Shown in pieces: positions 7,240-13,252 of a DNA stretch of 17,083 bases (positions within the stretch are counted from its first letter, which is position 1; each line of letters starts with the position of its first letter). Origin of the DNA: an uncultured Oscillospiraceae bacterium (GTDB lineage: Bacteria; Bacillota; Clostridia; Oscillospirales; Oscillospiraceae); the NCBI GenBank assembly GCA_944385065.1, contig CALWVX010000017.1, positions 1-17,083 of the forward strand, written 5' to 3'. The position numbers and the translations under genes are program-made. The notes beneath the pieces are model-generated. The model was not told the DNA's origin. It saw only the letters and a list, made by a program, of their open reading frames with translations, and made no database searches.

Positions 7240-9117
7240 TCAAACGCCGCCATTTTGCTTCAAATATACCATCAGCACCGCCACGTCCGCCGGGGAGACT
7301 CCGGACACCCGGCTGGCCTGTCCCAAATTGTGGGGGCGGATGGCGGCCAGCTTCTGCCGGGCCTCCAGCCGCAGCCCGGCGATGGCCTGGTAGTCCAGGT
7401 CCGGCGGCAGGGGCCGTTCCTCCAGCCGGCGCATCTCCTCCACCTGCCGCAGCTGCCGGTCGATGTAGCCGGCGTACTTGACGGTGATCTCCACCTCGCT
7501 GACCACGGCGGGATCCAGCGGGGGCCGATCCGGGTCGAAGGGGGCCAGATCGGCATAGGTGAGCCGGGGCCGGCGGAGCAGATCGGCCAGCCGGGCTCCG
7601 TTTTTCACCGGAGGCTCTCCCCTGCCCTCCAGCAGCCGGTCCAGTTCCGGAGACGGGGGTGTGCCTGCCCGCTCCAACCGCCGCACTTCCCGGTCCACCG
7701 CGGCATATTTGGCCTGGACCCGCTCGTATTCCTCCCGGGGCACCAGTCCCAGGGCGTACCCGATGGGGGTCAGCCGCCGGTCGGCGTTGTCCTGCCGGTG
7801 GAGCAGGCGGTACTCGGTGCGGGAGGTCATCATCCGATAGGGCTCGTTGGTGCCCTTGGTCACCAGATCGTCAAGGAGCACGCCGATGTACCCCTGGTCC
7901 CGGCGGAGGATCAGGGGCTCTTTCCCCTGGAGCTTCAGAGCGGCGTTCACGCCGGCCACAAAGCCCTGGACGGCGGCCTCCTCATAGCCGGAAGAACCGT
8001 TGAACTGCCCCGCCCCGTACAGGCCGGGAACCGGCTTGGTCTCCAGAGTGGGCTCCAGCTGGGTGGGGTCCACACAGTCGTATTCGATGGCATAGGCGCA
8101 CCGGGTCATCTCGGCCTGTTCCAGACCGGGGATGGTGTGGAGCATCTCCAGCTGCACCTCCTCGGGCAGAGAGGAGGAAAAGCCCTGGATGTACAGCTCC
8201 TCCGTGTCCAGCCCCATGGGTTCGATGAACAGCTGATGGCGCTCCTTGTCCGGAAAGCGCTCCACCTTGGTCTCGATGGAGGGGCAGTACCGGGGGCCGA
8301 TCCCCTCAATGGTGCCGTCGTACAGAGGAGAGCGGTCCAGATTGGCCCGGATGATGGCGTGGGTGGCCTCGTTGGTGTAGGTGAGATAACAGACGGCCCG
8401 GTTTTCCGGGGGGGACTGGGTGGAAAAGGAGAAGGGCTGGGTATCCGGGTCCCCCTCCTGAAGCTGCATTTTGGAGAAATCCACCGACCGGCGGTTCACC
8501 CGGGGTGGCGTGCCCGTCTTGAACCGTCGGATGGACAGGCCCAGCTCCACCAGACGCCGGGTGAGCGGCAGAGCGGCAGCCAGGCCGTCCGGACCCGAGT
8601 CCCGGACTACCTCCCCCACGATGGTGCGGCCCCCCAGATAGGTGCCGGTGGCCACCACCGCAGCCTTCACCTGATAGACCGCGCCGGTGTGCGTAACCAC
8701 CCCGGACACCGCCCCGTCCCGGGTGAGAATGTCCACCACCTCAGCCTGCTTGACCCACAGATTTTCCTGCAGTTCCAGGGTGTGCTTCATGATCTTCTGG
8801 TATTCCCGCCGGTCGGCCTGAGCCCGGAGGGACCAGACGGCGGGGCCCTTGCTCCGGTTCAGCACCCGGTATTGGATGCAGGCCCGGTCGGCCGCCCTGC
8901 CCATCTCCCCGCCCAGGGCGTCCAGCTCCCGGACCAGGTGGCCCTTGCCGGTGCCCCCGATGGCCGGGTTGCAGGGCATGTTGCCCACGCTGTCCAGGTT
9001 GATAGTGAAGCACACCGTCCGCATTCCCATTCGGGCGGCGGCCAGAGCGGCCTCGATGCCCGCGTGTCCCGCCCCGATGACGGCGATGTCGAATTGTCCC
9101 GCGTCGTAAGTGGTCAT
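7240..9117 (-). CDS. mnmG: tRNA uridine-5-carboxymethylaminomethyl modification enzyme MnmG (GidA)
   Basis: FAD-dependent subunit of the MnmE-MnmG complex, which installs the (carboxymethyl)aminomethyl group on wobble U34 of tRNAs reading split codon boxes. The 625 residues are near full length (E. coli 629). The dinucleotide-binding GAGHAG is at residues 15-20. Also present are NMPCNPAIGGTGKGHLVRE with Cys49, VVATGTYLGG, FKTGTPPRV (200-206) and GPRYCPSIE with Cys278. These two cysteines align with the catalytic C47 and C277 of E. coli. The C-terminal helical domain for MnmE/tRNA contact ends in SRVSGVSPADVAVLMVYLK. The ATG at 9117 has AAAGGA 8 nt upstream. Instead of the usual rsmG (gidB) the next genes are a DUF7336-like gene and an MBL hydrolase. 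Confidence 0.98.
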   Translation of the reverse strand: MTTYDAGQFDIAVIGAGHAGIEAALAAARMGMRTVCFTINLDSVGNMPCNPAIGGTGKGHLVRELDALGGEMGRAADRACIQYRVLNRSKGPAVWSLRAQADRREYQKIMKHTLELQENLWVKQAEVVDILTRDGAVSGVVTHTGAVYQVKAAVVATGTYLGGRTIVGEVVRDSGPDGLAAALPLTRRLVELGLSIRRFKTGTPPRVNRRSVDFSKMQLQEGDPDTQPFSFSTQSPPENRAVCYLTYTNEATHAIIRANLDRSPLYDGTIEGIGPRYCPSIETKVERFPDKERHQLFIEPMGLDTEELYIQGFSSSLPEEVQLEMLHTIPGLEQAEMTRCAYAIEYDCVDPTQLEPTLETKPVPGLYGAGQFNGSSGYEEAAVQGFVAGVNAALKLQGKEPLILRRDQGYIGVLLDDLVTKGTNEPYRMMTSRTEYRLLHRQDNADRRLTPIGYALGLVPREEYERVQAKYAAVDREVRRLERAGTPPSPELDRLLEGRGEPPVKNGARLADLLRRPRLTYADLAPFDPDRPPLDPAVVSEVEITVKYAGYIDRQLRQVEEMRRLEERPLPPDLDYQAIAGLRLEARQKLAAIRPHNLGQASRVSGVSPADVAVLMVYLKQNGGV

Positions 9118-9150
9118 ATGCTCGGTCCTTTGTCTTCAAATTCGGTGGAT

Positions 9151-9179
9151 ATTGTATCATGGTTTGGCCATTGCGGCAA
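9151..9179 (-). promoter_or_regulatory. Promoter of the mnmG cluster
   Basis: On the minus strand TTGCCG (9174-9179), a 17-bp spacer and TACAAT (9151-9156). The -35 box shares bases with the -35 of the oppositely directed promoter for the 30-codon ORF and tadA. Confidence 0.7.
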
Positions 9180-9199
9180 GGGGCCGAGTATGATATGAT
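9171..9199 (+). promoter_or_regulatory. Putative promoter of the 30-codon ORF-tadA unit
   Basis: TTGCGG (9171-9176), a 17-bp spacer and TATGAT (9194-9199); a second TATGAT overlaps at 9189-9194. The -35 match is poor. The predicted transcript starts near 9206, only about 15 nt before the ATG of the small ORF. The -35 overlaps that of mnmG. Confidence 0.5.
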
Positions 9200-9220
9200 G
9201 GAACAAACGGGGGGAAGAAA

Positions 9221-9313
9221 ATGAAAAAATACGAATATAAATTCGCCCGGTTCCAGGTTCCCCTGGGGCTGGACTGGAGCAAAAAGATCAGACAACTGGA
9301 GATCGAGCCGTGA
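9221..9313 (+). CDS. 30-residue ORF overlapping tadA (DUF4177-like fragment or leader peptide)
   Basis: The ORF starts MKKYEYKFARFQVPLGLDW and ends in LEIEP. A purine-rich ribosome site (GGGGGAAG) precedes the ATG. Its TGA stop overlaps the GTG start of tadA (GTGA), a classic translational-coupling arrangement. The opening MKKYEYK is typical of DUF4177 proteins, which are about 55-65 residues, so it may be a C-terminally shortened relative or a decayed copy kept as a leader. It is too short for certainty, but good ribosome site, placement and coupling argue that it is translated. Confidence 0.55.
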   Translation: MKKYEYKFARFQVPLGLDWSKKIRQLEIEP

Positions 9314-9774
9314 ACCACGAAATATTTATGCGGGAGGCCCTGGCCCTGGCGCGGGAGGCCATCCGGGACGGGGACGTGCCGGTGGGCTGCGTCATCGTTC
9401 AGGATGGGGAGATTGTGGGCCGGGGCCGCAATCGCCGGGAGGAGCGGGGAGACGCCACCGCTCACGCGGAGGTGGAGGCCATCCGGGACGCCTGCGCCCG
9501 GCTGGGCAGCTGGAGGCTGCACCGGTGCACGCTGTATGTGACGCTGGAGCCCTGCCCCATGTGCGCCGGGGCCATCATCAATGCCCGCGTCCGGGAAATC
9601 CACTATGGGGTGAAAGATGAAAAAGCGGGGTGCTGCGGCTCGGTGCTCAATCTGTTCGAGGAGCGGTTCAACCACCGCCCCCGAATCTACCGGGGACCGA
9701 TGGAGGAGGAGTGCCGGCAGCTGCTTCAGGACTTTTTCCAGGGCCTGCGGGGAGAGGGACGGGAAAAGATTTAA
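9310..9774 (+). CDS. tadA: tRNA-specific adenosine deaminase TadA
   Basis: Zinc enzyme that deaminates A34 of tRNA-Arg(ACG) to inosine so that one tRNA reads three Arg codons. The 154 residues match the family. The deaminase signature is complete: HAEVEAI (zinc His and catalytic Glu) and PCPMCAGAI (two zinc Cys), preceded by DVPVGCVIV and followed by ARVREIHYGVKDEKAGCCGSVLNLF. The GTG at 9310 has GGAG (9298-9301) 8 nt upstream and overlaps the stop of the 30-codon ORF; an internal ATG at 9328 is less likely because it would cut helix 1. In many Firmicutes tadA is followed by the SRP RNA and dnaX. Neither is here; a pair of small-RNA candidates follows instead. Confidence 0.96.
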   Translation: MNHEIFMREALALAREAIRDGDVPVGCVIVQDGEIVGRGRNRREERGDATAHAEVEAIRDACARLGSWRLHRCTLYVTLEPCPMCAGAIINARVREIHYGVKDEKAGCCGSVLNLFEERFNHRPRIYRGPMEEECRQLLQDFFQGLRGEGREKI

Positions 9775-9776
9775 AG

Positions 9777-9824
9777 CTTTTGTAACAACTGGCCAGAACT
9801 TTTGTAACGATTCTTGGATATACT
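9777..9824 (+). promoter_or_regulatory. Upstream box and promoter of small-RNA candidate A
   Basis: CTTTTGTAACAACTGGC at 9777-9793 is repeated exactly at 9982-9998. A second CTTTTGTAAC follows at 9799-9808, 22 bp downstream of the first (two helical turns). TATACT (9819-9824) is a good -10, but no recognisable -35 lies 17-18 bp upstream. That suggests activation by a protein bound at the repeated boxes (inference). Confidence 0.45.
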
Positions 9825-9830
9825 GATCCT

Positions 9831-9915
9831 CGCAAGGCAAGAGCATCTTTTCATTCTATCCTCCAATTTCCTTGAAAGGCTGATGGGTTATTCCATCAGT
9901 CTTTCTCCCTTTTTT
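9831..9915 (+). ncRNA. Candidate small RNA A (csRNA-like, anti-Shine-Dalgarno)
   Basis: Proposed transcript of about 85 nt from the TATACT promoter to the hairpin terminator at 9874-9915. The unpaired body contains TTTTCATTCTATCCTCC, the exact complement of an ideal translation start (GGAGG, 5 nt, ATGAAAA). The order -10, GCAAG, TTTCATT, ATCCTC, terminator is shared with the downstream unit at matching offsets. No ORF with a ribosome site was found in it on the plus strand. Known analogues are CiaR-controlled csRNAs of streptococci. Transcription is not proven. Confidence 0.45.
9874..9915 (+). terminator. Terminator after tadA / of candidate RNA A
   Basis: A 13-bp stem with one G-U pair (9874-9886 with 9893-9905) and a 6-nt loop, followed after TCCC by six T (9910-9915). 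The T-tract starts 4 nt from the stem, so it may be somewhat weak. It would also end tadA read-through. Confidence 0.65.
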
Positions 9916-9981
9916 CGGGGGAGTTCGACCCGCGGGGCAGCCTACCCCAAAAAAGAGGGGATCAAATCCGACGATTTAATT
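9916..9981. other. Spacer between the two small-RNA candidates
   Basis: Contains a GC-rich patch (GACCCGCGGGGC) and CCCCAAAAAAGAGGGG. The latter can pair imperfectly with CCCTTTTTTCGGGG ending at 9920, giving a possible long-range stem. I see no coding sequence and no clear function. Confidence 0.3.
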
Positions 9982-10029
9982 CTTTTGTAACAACTGGCGT
10001 TGGAATTGTTAATATCTTTTCTCTATTAT
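9982..10029 (+). promoter_or_regulatory. Upstream box and promoter of small-RNA candidate B
   Basis: The second exact copy of the 17-bp box (9982-9998), a degenerate second copy around 10005-10012 (TTGTTAA), then TTGGAA (10000-10005), an 18-bp spacer and TATTAT (10024-10029). The -10 lies 42 bases from the start of the box, exactly as in unit A. Confidence 0.5.
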
Positions 10030-10035
10030 AAGATC

Positions 10036-10111
10036 TGCAAGAGACAGTTCGTTTCATTTTAATCCTCTTTTTCAATCAAAACCCCCAAAGACGCATGTCT
10101 TTGGGGGTTTT
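10036..10111 (+). ncRNA. Candidate small RNA B (csRNA-like, anti-Shine-Dalgarno)
   Basis: Proposed transcript of about 75 nt ending in a perfect hairpin. Its unpaired body has GTTTCATTTTAATCCTCTTT, complementary to AAAGAGG, 6 nt, ATGAAAC. GCAAG, TTTCATT and ATCCTC occur in the same order and within 1-2 nt of the same offsets as in candidate A, although the terminator stems are unrelated in sequence. That pattern fits duplication followed by divergence with the body conserved. Confidence 0.45.
10078..10111. terminator. Strong hairpin terminator of candidate RNA B
   Basis: A perfect 15-bp stem (10078-10092 with 10097-10111) with a GCAT loop. The arms begin AAAA and end TTTT, so it is suitable for either strand. 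It stands 85 bp from the convergent thiolase stop. Confidence 0.8.
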
Positions 10112-10136
10112 GGTAATCAGAAAACCAGGGAGAACC

Positions 10137-10170
10137 AAAAAGGGCCCCGGCCGTCTGGCCGGGGCCCTTT
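10137..10170 (-). terminator. Terminator of the thiolase gene
   Basis: A perfect 14-bp GC-rich stem (10139-10152 with 10157-10170) and a 4-nt loop, followed on the minus strand by a T5 run. It begins 27 bp beyond the thiolase stop. Confidence 0.85.
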
Positions 10171-10197
10171 GTCAGCGGGATTAGGCGGGAAAGGAGC

Positions 10198-11457
10198 TCA
10201 GCACTTTTCGAAGATGGCGGCCACGCCCATGCCGCCGCCGATGCACAGAGTGGCCAGGCCCTTCTTGGCCTCGGGCCGCTTCTGCATCTCGTGCAGCAGG
10301 GTCACAATGATCCGGGCACCGGAGCAGCCCACAGGATGGCCCAGAGCAATGGCACCGCCGTTCACGTTGACCTTGCTCATGTCGAAGTGGAGCTCCCGGG
10401 CCACCGCGATGGACTGGGCGGCGAAGGCCTCGTTGGCCTCGATCAGGTCCATGTCCTCAATGGTCAGACCGGCCTTCTCCATGGCCTGACGGGAGGCGGG
10501 CACCGGGCCCACGCCCATGATCTTGGGATCCACGCCGCCCTGGCCCCAGGAGACCAGCTTGGCCATGGGCTTCAGGCCGTATTTCTCCACCGCCTCGCCG
10601 GAGGCCAGAATGATGGCGGCGGCGCCGTCGTTGATGCCGGAGGCGTTGGCGGCGGTGACCCGCTGCTCGTGCTTGTGGGCGTCGGCCTCGTGAATCTGGG
10701 TGGGCTGGAAGGTATGGACAATCTCATCCTCCACGCCGTCGGGGCCGACGGGGAAGGCGCCCTTCAGCTTGGAAATCCCCTCGGCGGTGACACCGGCCCG
10801 GGGGAACTCGTCCACCTTGAACTCCACCATTTCTTTCTTTTTCTTGATCATCACAGGGACGATCTCATCCTCGAACCGCCCGGACTTCTGGGCGGCCTCG
10901 GCCTTGTTCTGGGAGGAGGCGGCGAACTCGTCCAGCTCCTGGCGGGTAATGCCCCACACGTCGCAGATGTTCTCGGCGGTGGTGCCCATGTGGTAGTTGT
11001 TGTACACGTCCCACAGGCCGTCCTTCACCATGGTGTCCACCATCTTGTTGTCGAACATCCGGGCGCCCCAGCGGGCGGCGGGCAGCGCATAGGGAGCTGC
11101 GGACATGTTCTCGGTGCCGCCGGCCACCACGATGTCGGCGTCGCCGGCCAGAATGGTGCGGGCGCCCTCGATCATGGACTTCATGCCGGAGCCGCACACC
11201 ATATTGACGGCATAGGCGGGGACGCTGGTGGGAATGCCGGCCTTCAGAGAGGCCTGGCGGGCCACGTTCTGCCCCAGACCGGCGGTGAGGACGCAGCCGA
11301 ACATGACCTCGTCCACCTGCTCGGGCTTGACGCCGGCGCGGTTCAGGGCCTCTTTGATCACCAGAGCACCCAGATCGGCGGCGGGGGTGTCCTTCAGACT
11401 TCCGCCAAAGGAGCCGATGGCGGTGCGGCAGCAGTTAACCACATAGATATCCTTCAT
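10198..11457 (-). CDS. thlA: Acetyl-CoA C-acetyltransferase (thiolase) with an internal insertion
   Basis: Cytosolic thiolase that condenses two acetyl-CoA to acetoacetyl-CoA, the first step of clostridial butyrate formation. The catalytic residues are Cys88 (NMVCGSGMKS), His374 (NGGAIALGHPVG) and Cys405 (CIGGGMG); NEAFA is at 342-346. The protein is 419 residues against about 392 for clostridial ThlA. The excess lies between KLKGAFPVGPDG and VTAANASGINDGAA (residues about 241-266), where relatives have only a short turn. The reading frame is clean, so this is an insertion and not a frameshift. The ATG at 11457 has GGAGGG 9 nt upstream. No hbd, crt or bcd gene is adjacent; it appears to be its own transcription unit behind pth. 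Confidence 0.95.
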   Translation of the reverse strand: MKDIYVVNCCRTAIGSFGGSLKDTPAADLGALVIKEALNRAGVKPEQVDEVMFGCVLTAGLGQNVARQASLKAGIPTSVPAYAVNMVCGSGMKSMIEGARTILAGDADIVVAGGTENMSAAPYALPAARWGARMFDNKMVDTMVKDGLWDVYNNYHMGTTAENICDVWGITRQELDEFAASSQNKAEAAQKSGRFEDEIVPVMIKKKKEMVEFKVDEFPRAGVTAEGISKLKGAFPVGPDGVEDEIVHTFQPTQIHEADAHKHEQRVTAANASGINDGAAAIILASGEAVEKYGLKPMAKLVSWGQGGVDPKIMGVGPVPASRQAMEKAGLTIEDMDLIEANEAFAAQSIAVARELHFDMSKVNVNGGAIALGHPVGCSGARIIVTLLHEMQKRPEAKKGLATLCIGGGMGVAAIFEKC

Positions 11458-11489
11458 AGTGCATTACCCTCCAAATGATATAGTGGTGC

Positions 11490-11501
11490 GCCCGGCCGGG
11501 C
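11490..11501. promoter_or_regulatory. 12-bp palindrome in the thiolase leader
   Basis: GCCCGGCCGGGC is a perfect palindrome downstream of the proposed promoter and about 33 bp before the thiolase ATG. It could be an operator or a small leader structure. It does not match the Rex operator that controls many clostridial butyrate genes. Confidence 0.35.
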
Positions 11502-11525
11502 ACTGGAATATCCGCTCTTTTATTT

Positions 11526-11554
11526 ATCTTATCAGAGCGTGGAAGAAAAAGCAA
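11526..11554 (-). promoter_or_regulatory. Putative promoter of the thiolase gene
   Basis: On the minus strand TTGCTT (11549-11554), a 17-bp spacer and TAAGAT (11526-11531) with TG one base upstream (extended -10). The transcript would start near 11519, giving a leader of about 60 nt that contains the palindrome at 11490-11501. Confidence 0.5.
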
Positions 11555-11582
11555 CAGGATTTTGGAGGAATTTGCCGGGGGA

Positions 11583-12176
11583 TCAGCCGTTGAATTTTCC
11601 CATGCCCCGCTCCAGCCCCTGGGCCAGGATGCACTCCACCGCGTCAGCCGCCCGCCGGATGGCGGCGTCGACAGCCTGCCTGTCCTCCCCCTGGGGCCGG
11701 CCCAGCACCCAGTCGGCCAGATCATAGTCGGGGCTGGGCTTCTCCCCCACCCCGATCCGGATGCGGGGAAACTGATCGGTGCCCAGGTGCTGGATGATGT
11801 TTTTCAGGCCGTTGTGTCCGCCGGCGGAGCCCTTGGCCCGGATGCGGAGCCGGCCGGCGGGCAGAGCCACGTCGTCAGACACCACCAGAATCCGCTCAGG
11901 GGGAATCTTGTAGAAATCGGCCGCCGGGCGCACCGCCTCGCCGGACAGATTCATGTAGGTCACCGGCTTCATCACCAGCACCTTCTCCCCGGAAATGGTG
12001 AGCAGAGCGGTCAGCGCCTTGAACTTCAGCCGCTGGACGGGTTTTCCCTGGCGCTCGGCCAGCTCGTCAATCACCTGGAACCCCACGTTGTGGCGGGTAT
12101 TTTCATATTTTTCGCCGGGATTGCCCAGGCCGACCAGCAGCCAGCCCGCGCCCCCGGCATCCTTCTTCAAAAACAT
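11583..12176 (-). CDS. pth: Peptidyl-tRNA hydrolase
   Basis: Hydrolyses peptidyl-tRNA released from stalled ribosomes, recycling tRNA. The 197 residues match bacterial Pth (about 185-200). Active-site signatures are present: LLVGLGNPG (14-21), NTRHNVGF with the catalytic His29, KPVTYMNLSG with the substrate-binding Asn, VVSDDVALPAGRLRIR and GSAGGHNGLKNI. A short N-terminal extension (about 11 residues) precedes the first strand. The ATG at 12176 has GAGAGGA 6 nt upstream. It is the third gene of glmU-prs-pth, the same order as gcaD-prs-ctc-spoVC in Bacillus subtilis but without ctc. A hairpin separates it from prs. Confidence 0.97.
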   Translation of the reverse strand: MFLKKDAGGAGWLLVGLGNPGEKYENTRHNVGFQVIDELAERQGKPVQRLKFKALTALLTISGEKVLVMKPVTYMNLSGEAVRPAADFYKIPPERILVVSDDVALPAGRLRIRAKGSAGGHNGLKNIIQHLGTDQFPRIRIGVGEKPSPDYDLADWVLGRPQGEDRQAVDAAIRRAADAVECILAQGLERGMGKFNG

Positions 12177-12195
12177 GTCTGGTCCTCTCTTGAAA

Positions 12196-12220
12196 CAGGG
12201 GCGGCCGACGGCCGCCCCTG
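12196..12220 (-). terminator. Hairpin between prs and pth (weak terminator or attenuator)
   Basis: A perfect 11-bp GC-rich stem with a 3-nt loop, followed on the minus strand by only TTTC. It sits 20 bp before the pth ATG, so it may end part of the prs transcripts or set mRNA stability rather than fully stop transcription. Confidence 0.45.
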
Positions 12221-12268
12221 CAGGGAAATTCAGATGGGTTGGAGTGTTCTGTGCCGCTGGCCGCAGGA

Positions 12269-13252
12269 TCAGAGAAACAGGGGCGACACGGAAGTCTCCA
12301 TGTAGATATGGCTGATAGCCTCGGCAAACATATGGGCCACGGAGATGTACTTGATCTTGTCACAGACCACGCCCTCTCTGGGGGGAATGGTGTTCAGGAA
12401 CATGACCTCGTTGATGACGCTGTCCTTGATGCGGTCCACAGCGGGGCCGGAAAGCACGCCGTGGGAGGCGCAGGCGGACACATCCTTGGCCCCGCCCAGC
12501 TCCACCAGAGCCTTGGCCGCGTGGCACAGGGAGCCGCCGGTGTCCACCATGTCGTCCAGGAGGATGACGTGCTTGCCCTCCACATCACCGATGATGTTCA
12601 TGACCTCGGAGGAGTTGGCCTTCTGGCGGCGCTTGTCCACAATGGCCAGGGGCATGCCCAGCTTCTGGGCGAAGGCCCGGGCCCGGGCCACCGAGCCCAC
12701 GTCGGGGGAGACCACCATGGTGTCGTCGGAGAAGTCCTTGAACTTGCGGGTGAAGTAGTCCACAAAGATGGGAGAGCCCAGCAGGTTGTCCACCGGGATG
12801 TCGAAGAAGCCCTGGATCTGGTTGGCGTGCAGGTCCATGGTCAGCACCCGGTCAGCGCCCGCCTCGGTGATCAGGTTGGCCACCAGCTTGGCGGAGATGG
12901 GGTCGCGGGGCTTGGTCTTCCGGTCCTGGCGGGCATAGCCGAAATAGGGGATCACGGCGGTGATCCGGCCGGCGGAGGCCCGCTTCAGGGCGTCAATCAT
13001 GATGAGCAGCTCCATGAGAGAGTCGTTGACAGTGCCGGGCTTGCCGTCTTTTACAAACGAGCAGGTGGACTGGACCACGAACACGTCCGAACCCCGGACG
13101 GTTTCGTAGATCGAGGCGAAGTTCTCCCCGTCGGAGAAGCAGCCCACCTCGCAGTTGCCCAGGGGGATGCCCAGTTCCATGCAGATGTCCTTGGCCAGTT
13201 TGGGGTTGGAATTACCGGTGAAAACCTTGATGTCCTTCCCGTGTGCGATCAT
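12269..13252 (-). CDS. prs: Ribose-phosphate pyrophosphokinase (PRPP synthetase)
   Basis: Makes PRPP from ribose 5-phosphate and ATP for purine, pyrimidine, His, Trp and NAD synthesis. The 327 residues from the ATG at 13252 fit class I enzymes (about 315-320) with a slightly longer C-terminus. Signatures are CFSDGENFASIYETVRGSDVF, YFGYARQDRKTKPRDPISAKL (ATP region), DLHANQIQGFF, the flexible loop VDKRRQKANSSEV and the PRPP loop VILLDDMVDTGGS. The frame is open further upstream, but GGAGGA about 9 nt before 13252 and the start of homology fix the start. It lies 89 bp after glmU in a conserved Firmicutes operon. Its product feeds pncB, also in this window. Confidence 0.97.
   Translation of the reverse strand: MIAHGKDIKVFTGNSNPKLAKDICMELGIPLGNCEVGCFSDGENFASIYETVRGSDVFVVQSTCSFVKDGKPGTVNDSLMELLIMIDALKRASAGRITAVIPYFGYARQDRKTKPRDPISAKLVANLITEAGADRVLTMDLHANQIQGFFDIPVDNLLGSPIFVDYFTRKFKDFSDDTMVVSPDVGSVARARAFAQKLGMPLAIVDKRRQKANSSEVMNIIGDVEGKHVILLDDMVDTGGSLCHAAKALVELGGAKDVSACASHGVLSGPAVDRIKDSVINEVMFLNTIPPREGVVCDKIKYISVAHMFAEAISHIYMETSVSPLFL

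Noticed and set aside
6958..9198. Plus-strand frame of 746 codons opposite mnmG
   Set aside because: mnmG is complete and unmistakable on the other strand; this frame is compositional noise.
9777..9998. 17-bp direct repeats as attachment sites or ends of a mobile element
   Set aside because: The similarity continues collinearly past the repeats (-10, GCAAG, TTTCATT, ATCCTC, terminator), which fits tandem promoter units better than att sites. No integrase or transposase lies between.
9775..10197. SRP RNA (ffs), expected after tadA in many Firmicutes
   Set aside because: The conserved GGTCAGGTCCGGAAGGAAGCAGC core is absent on both strands.
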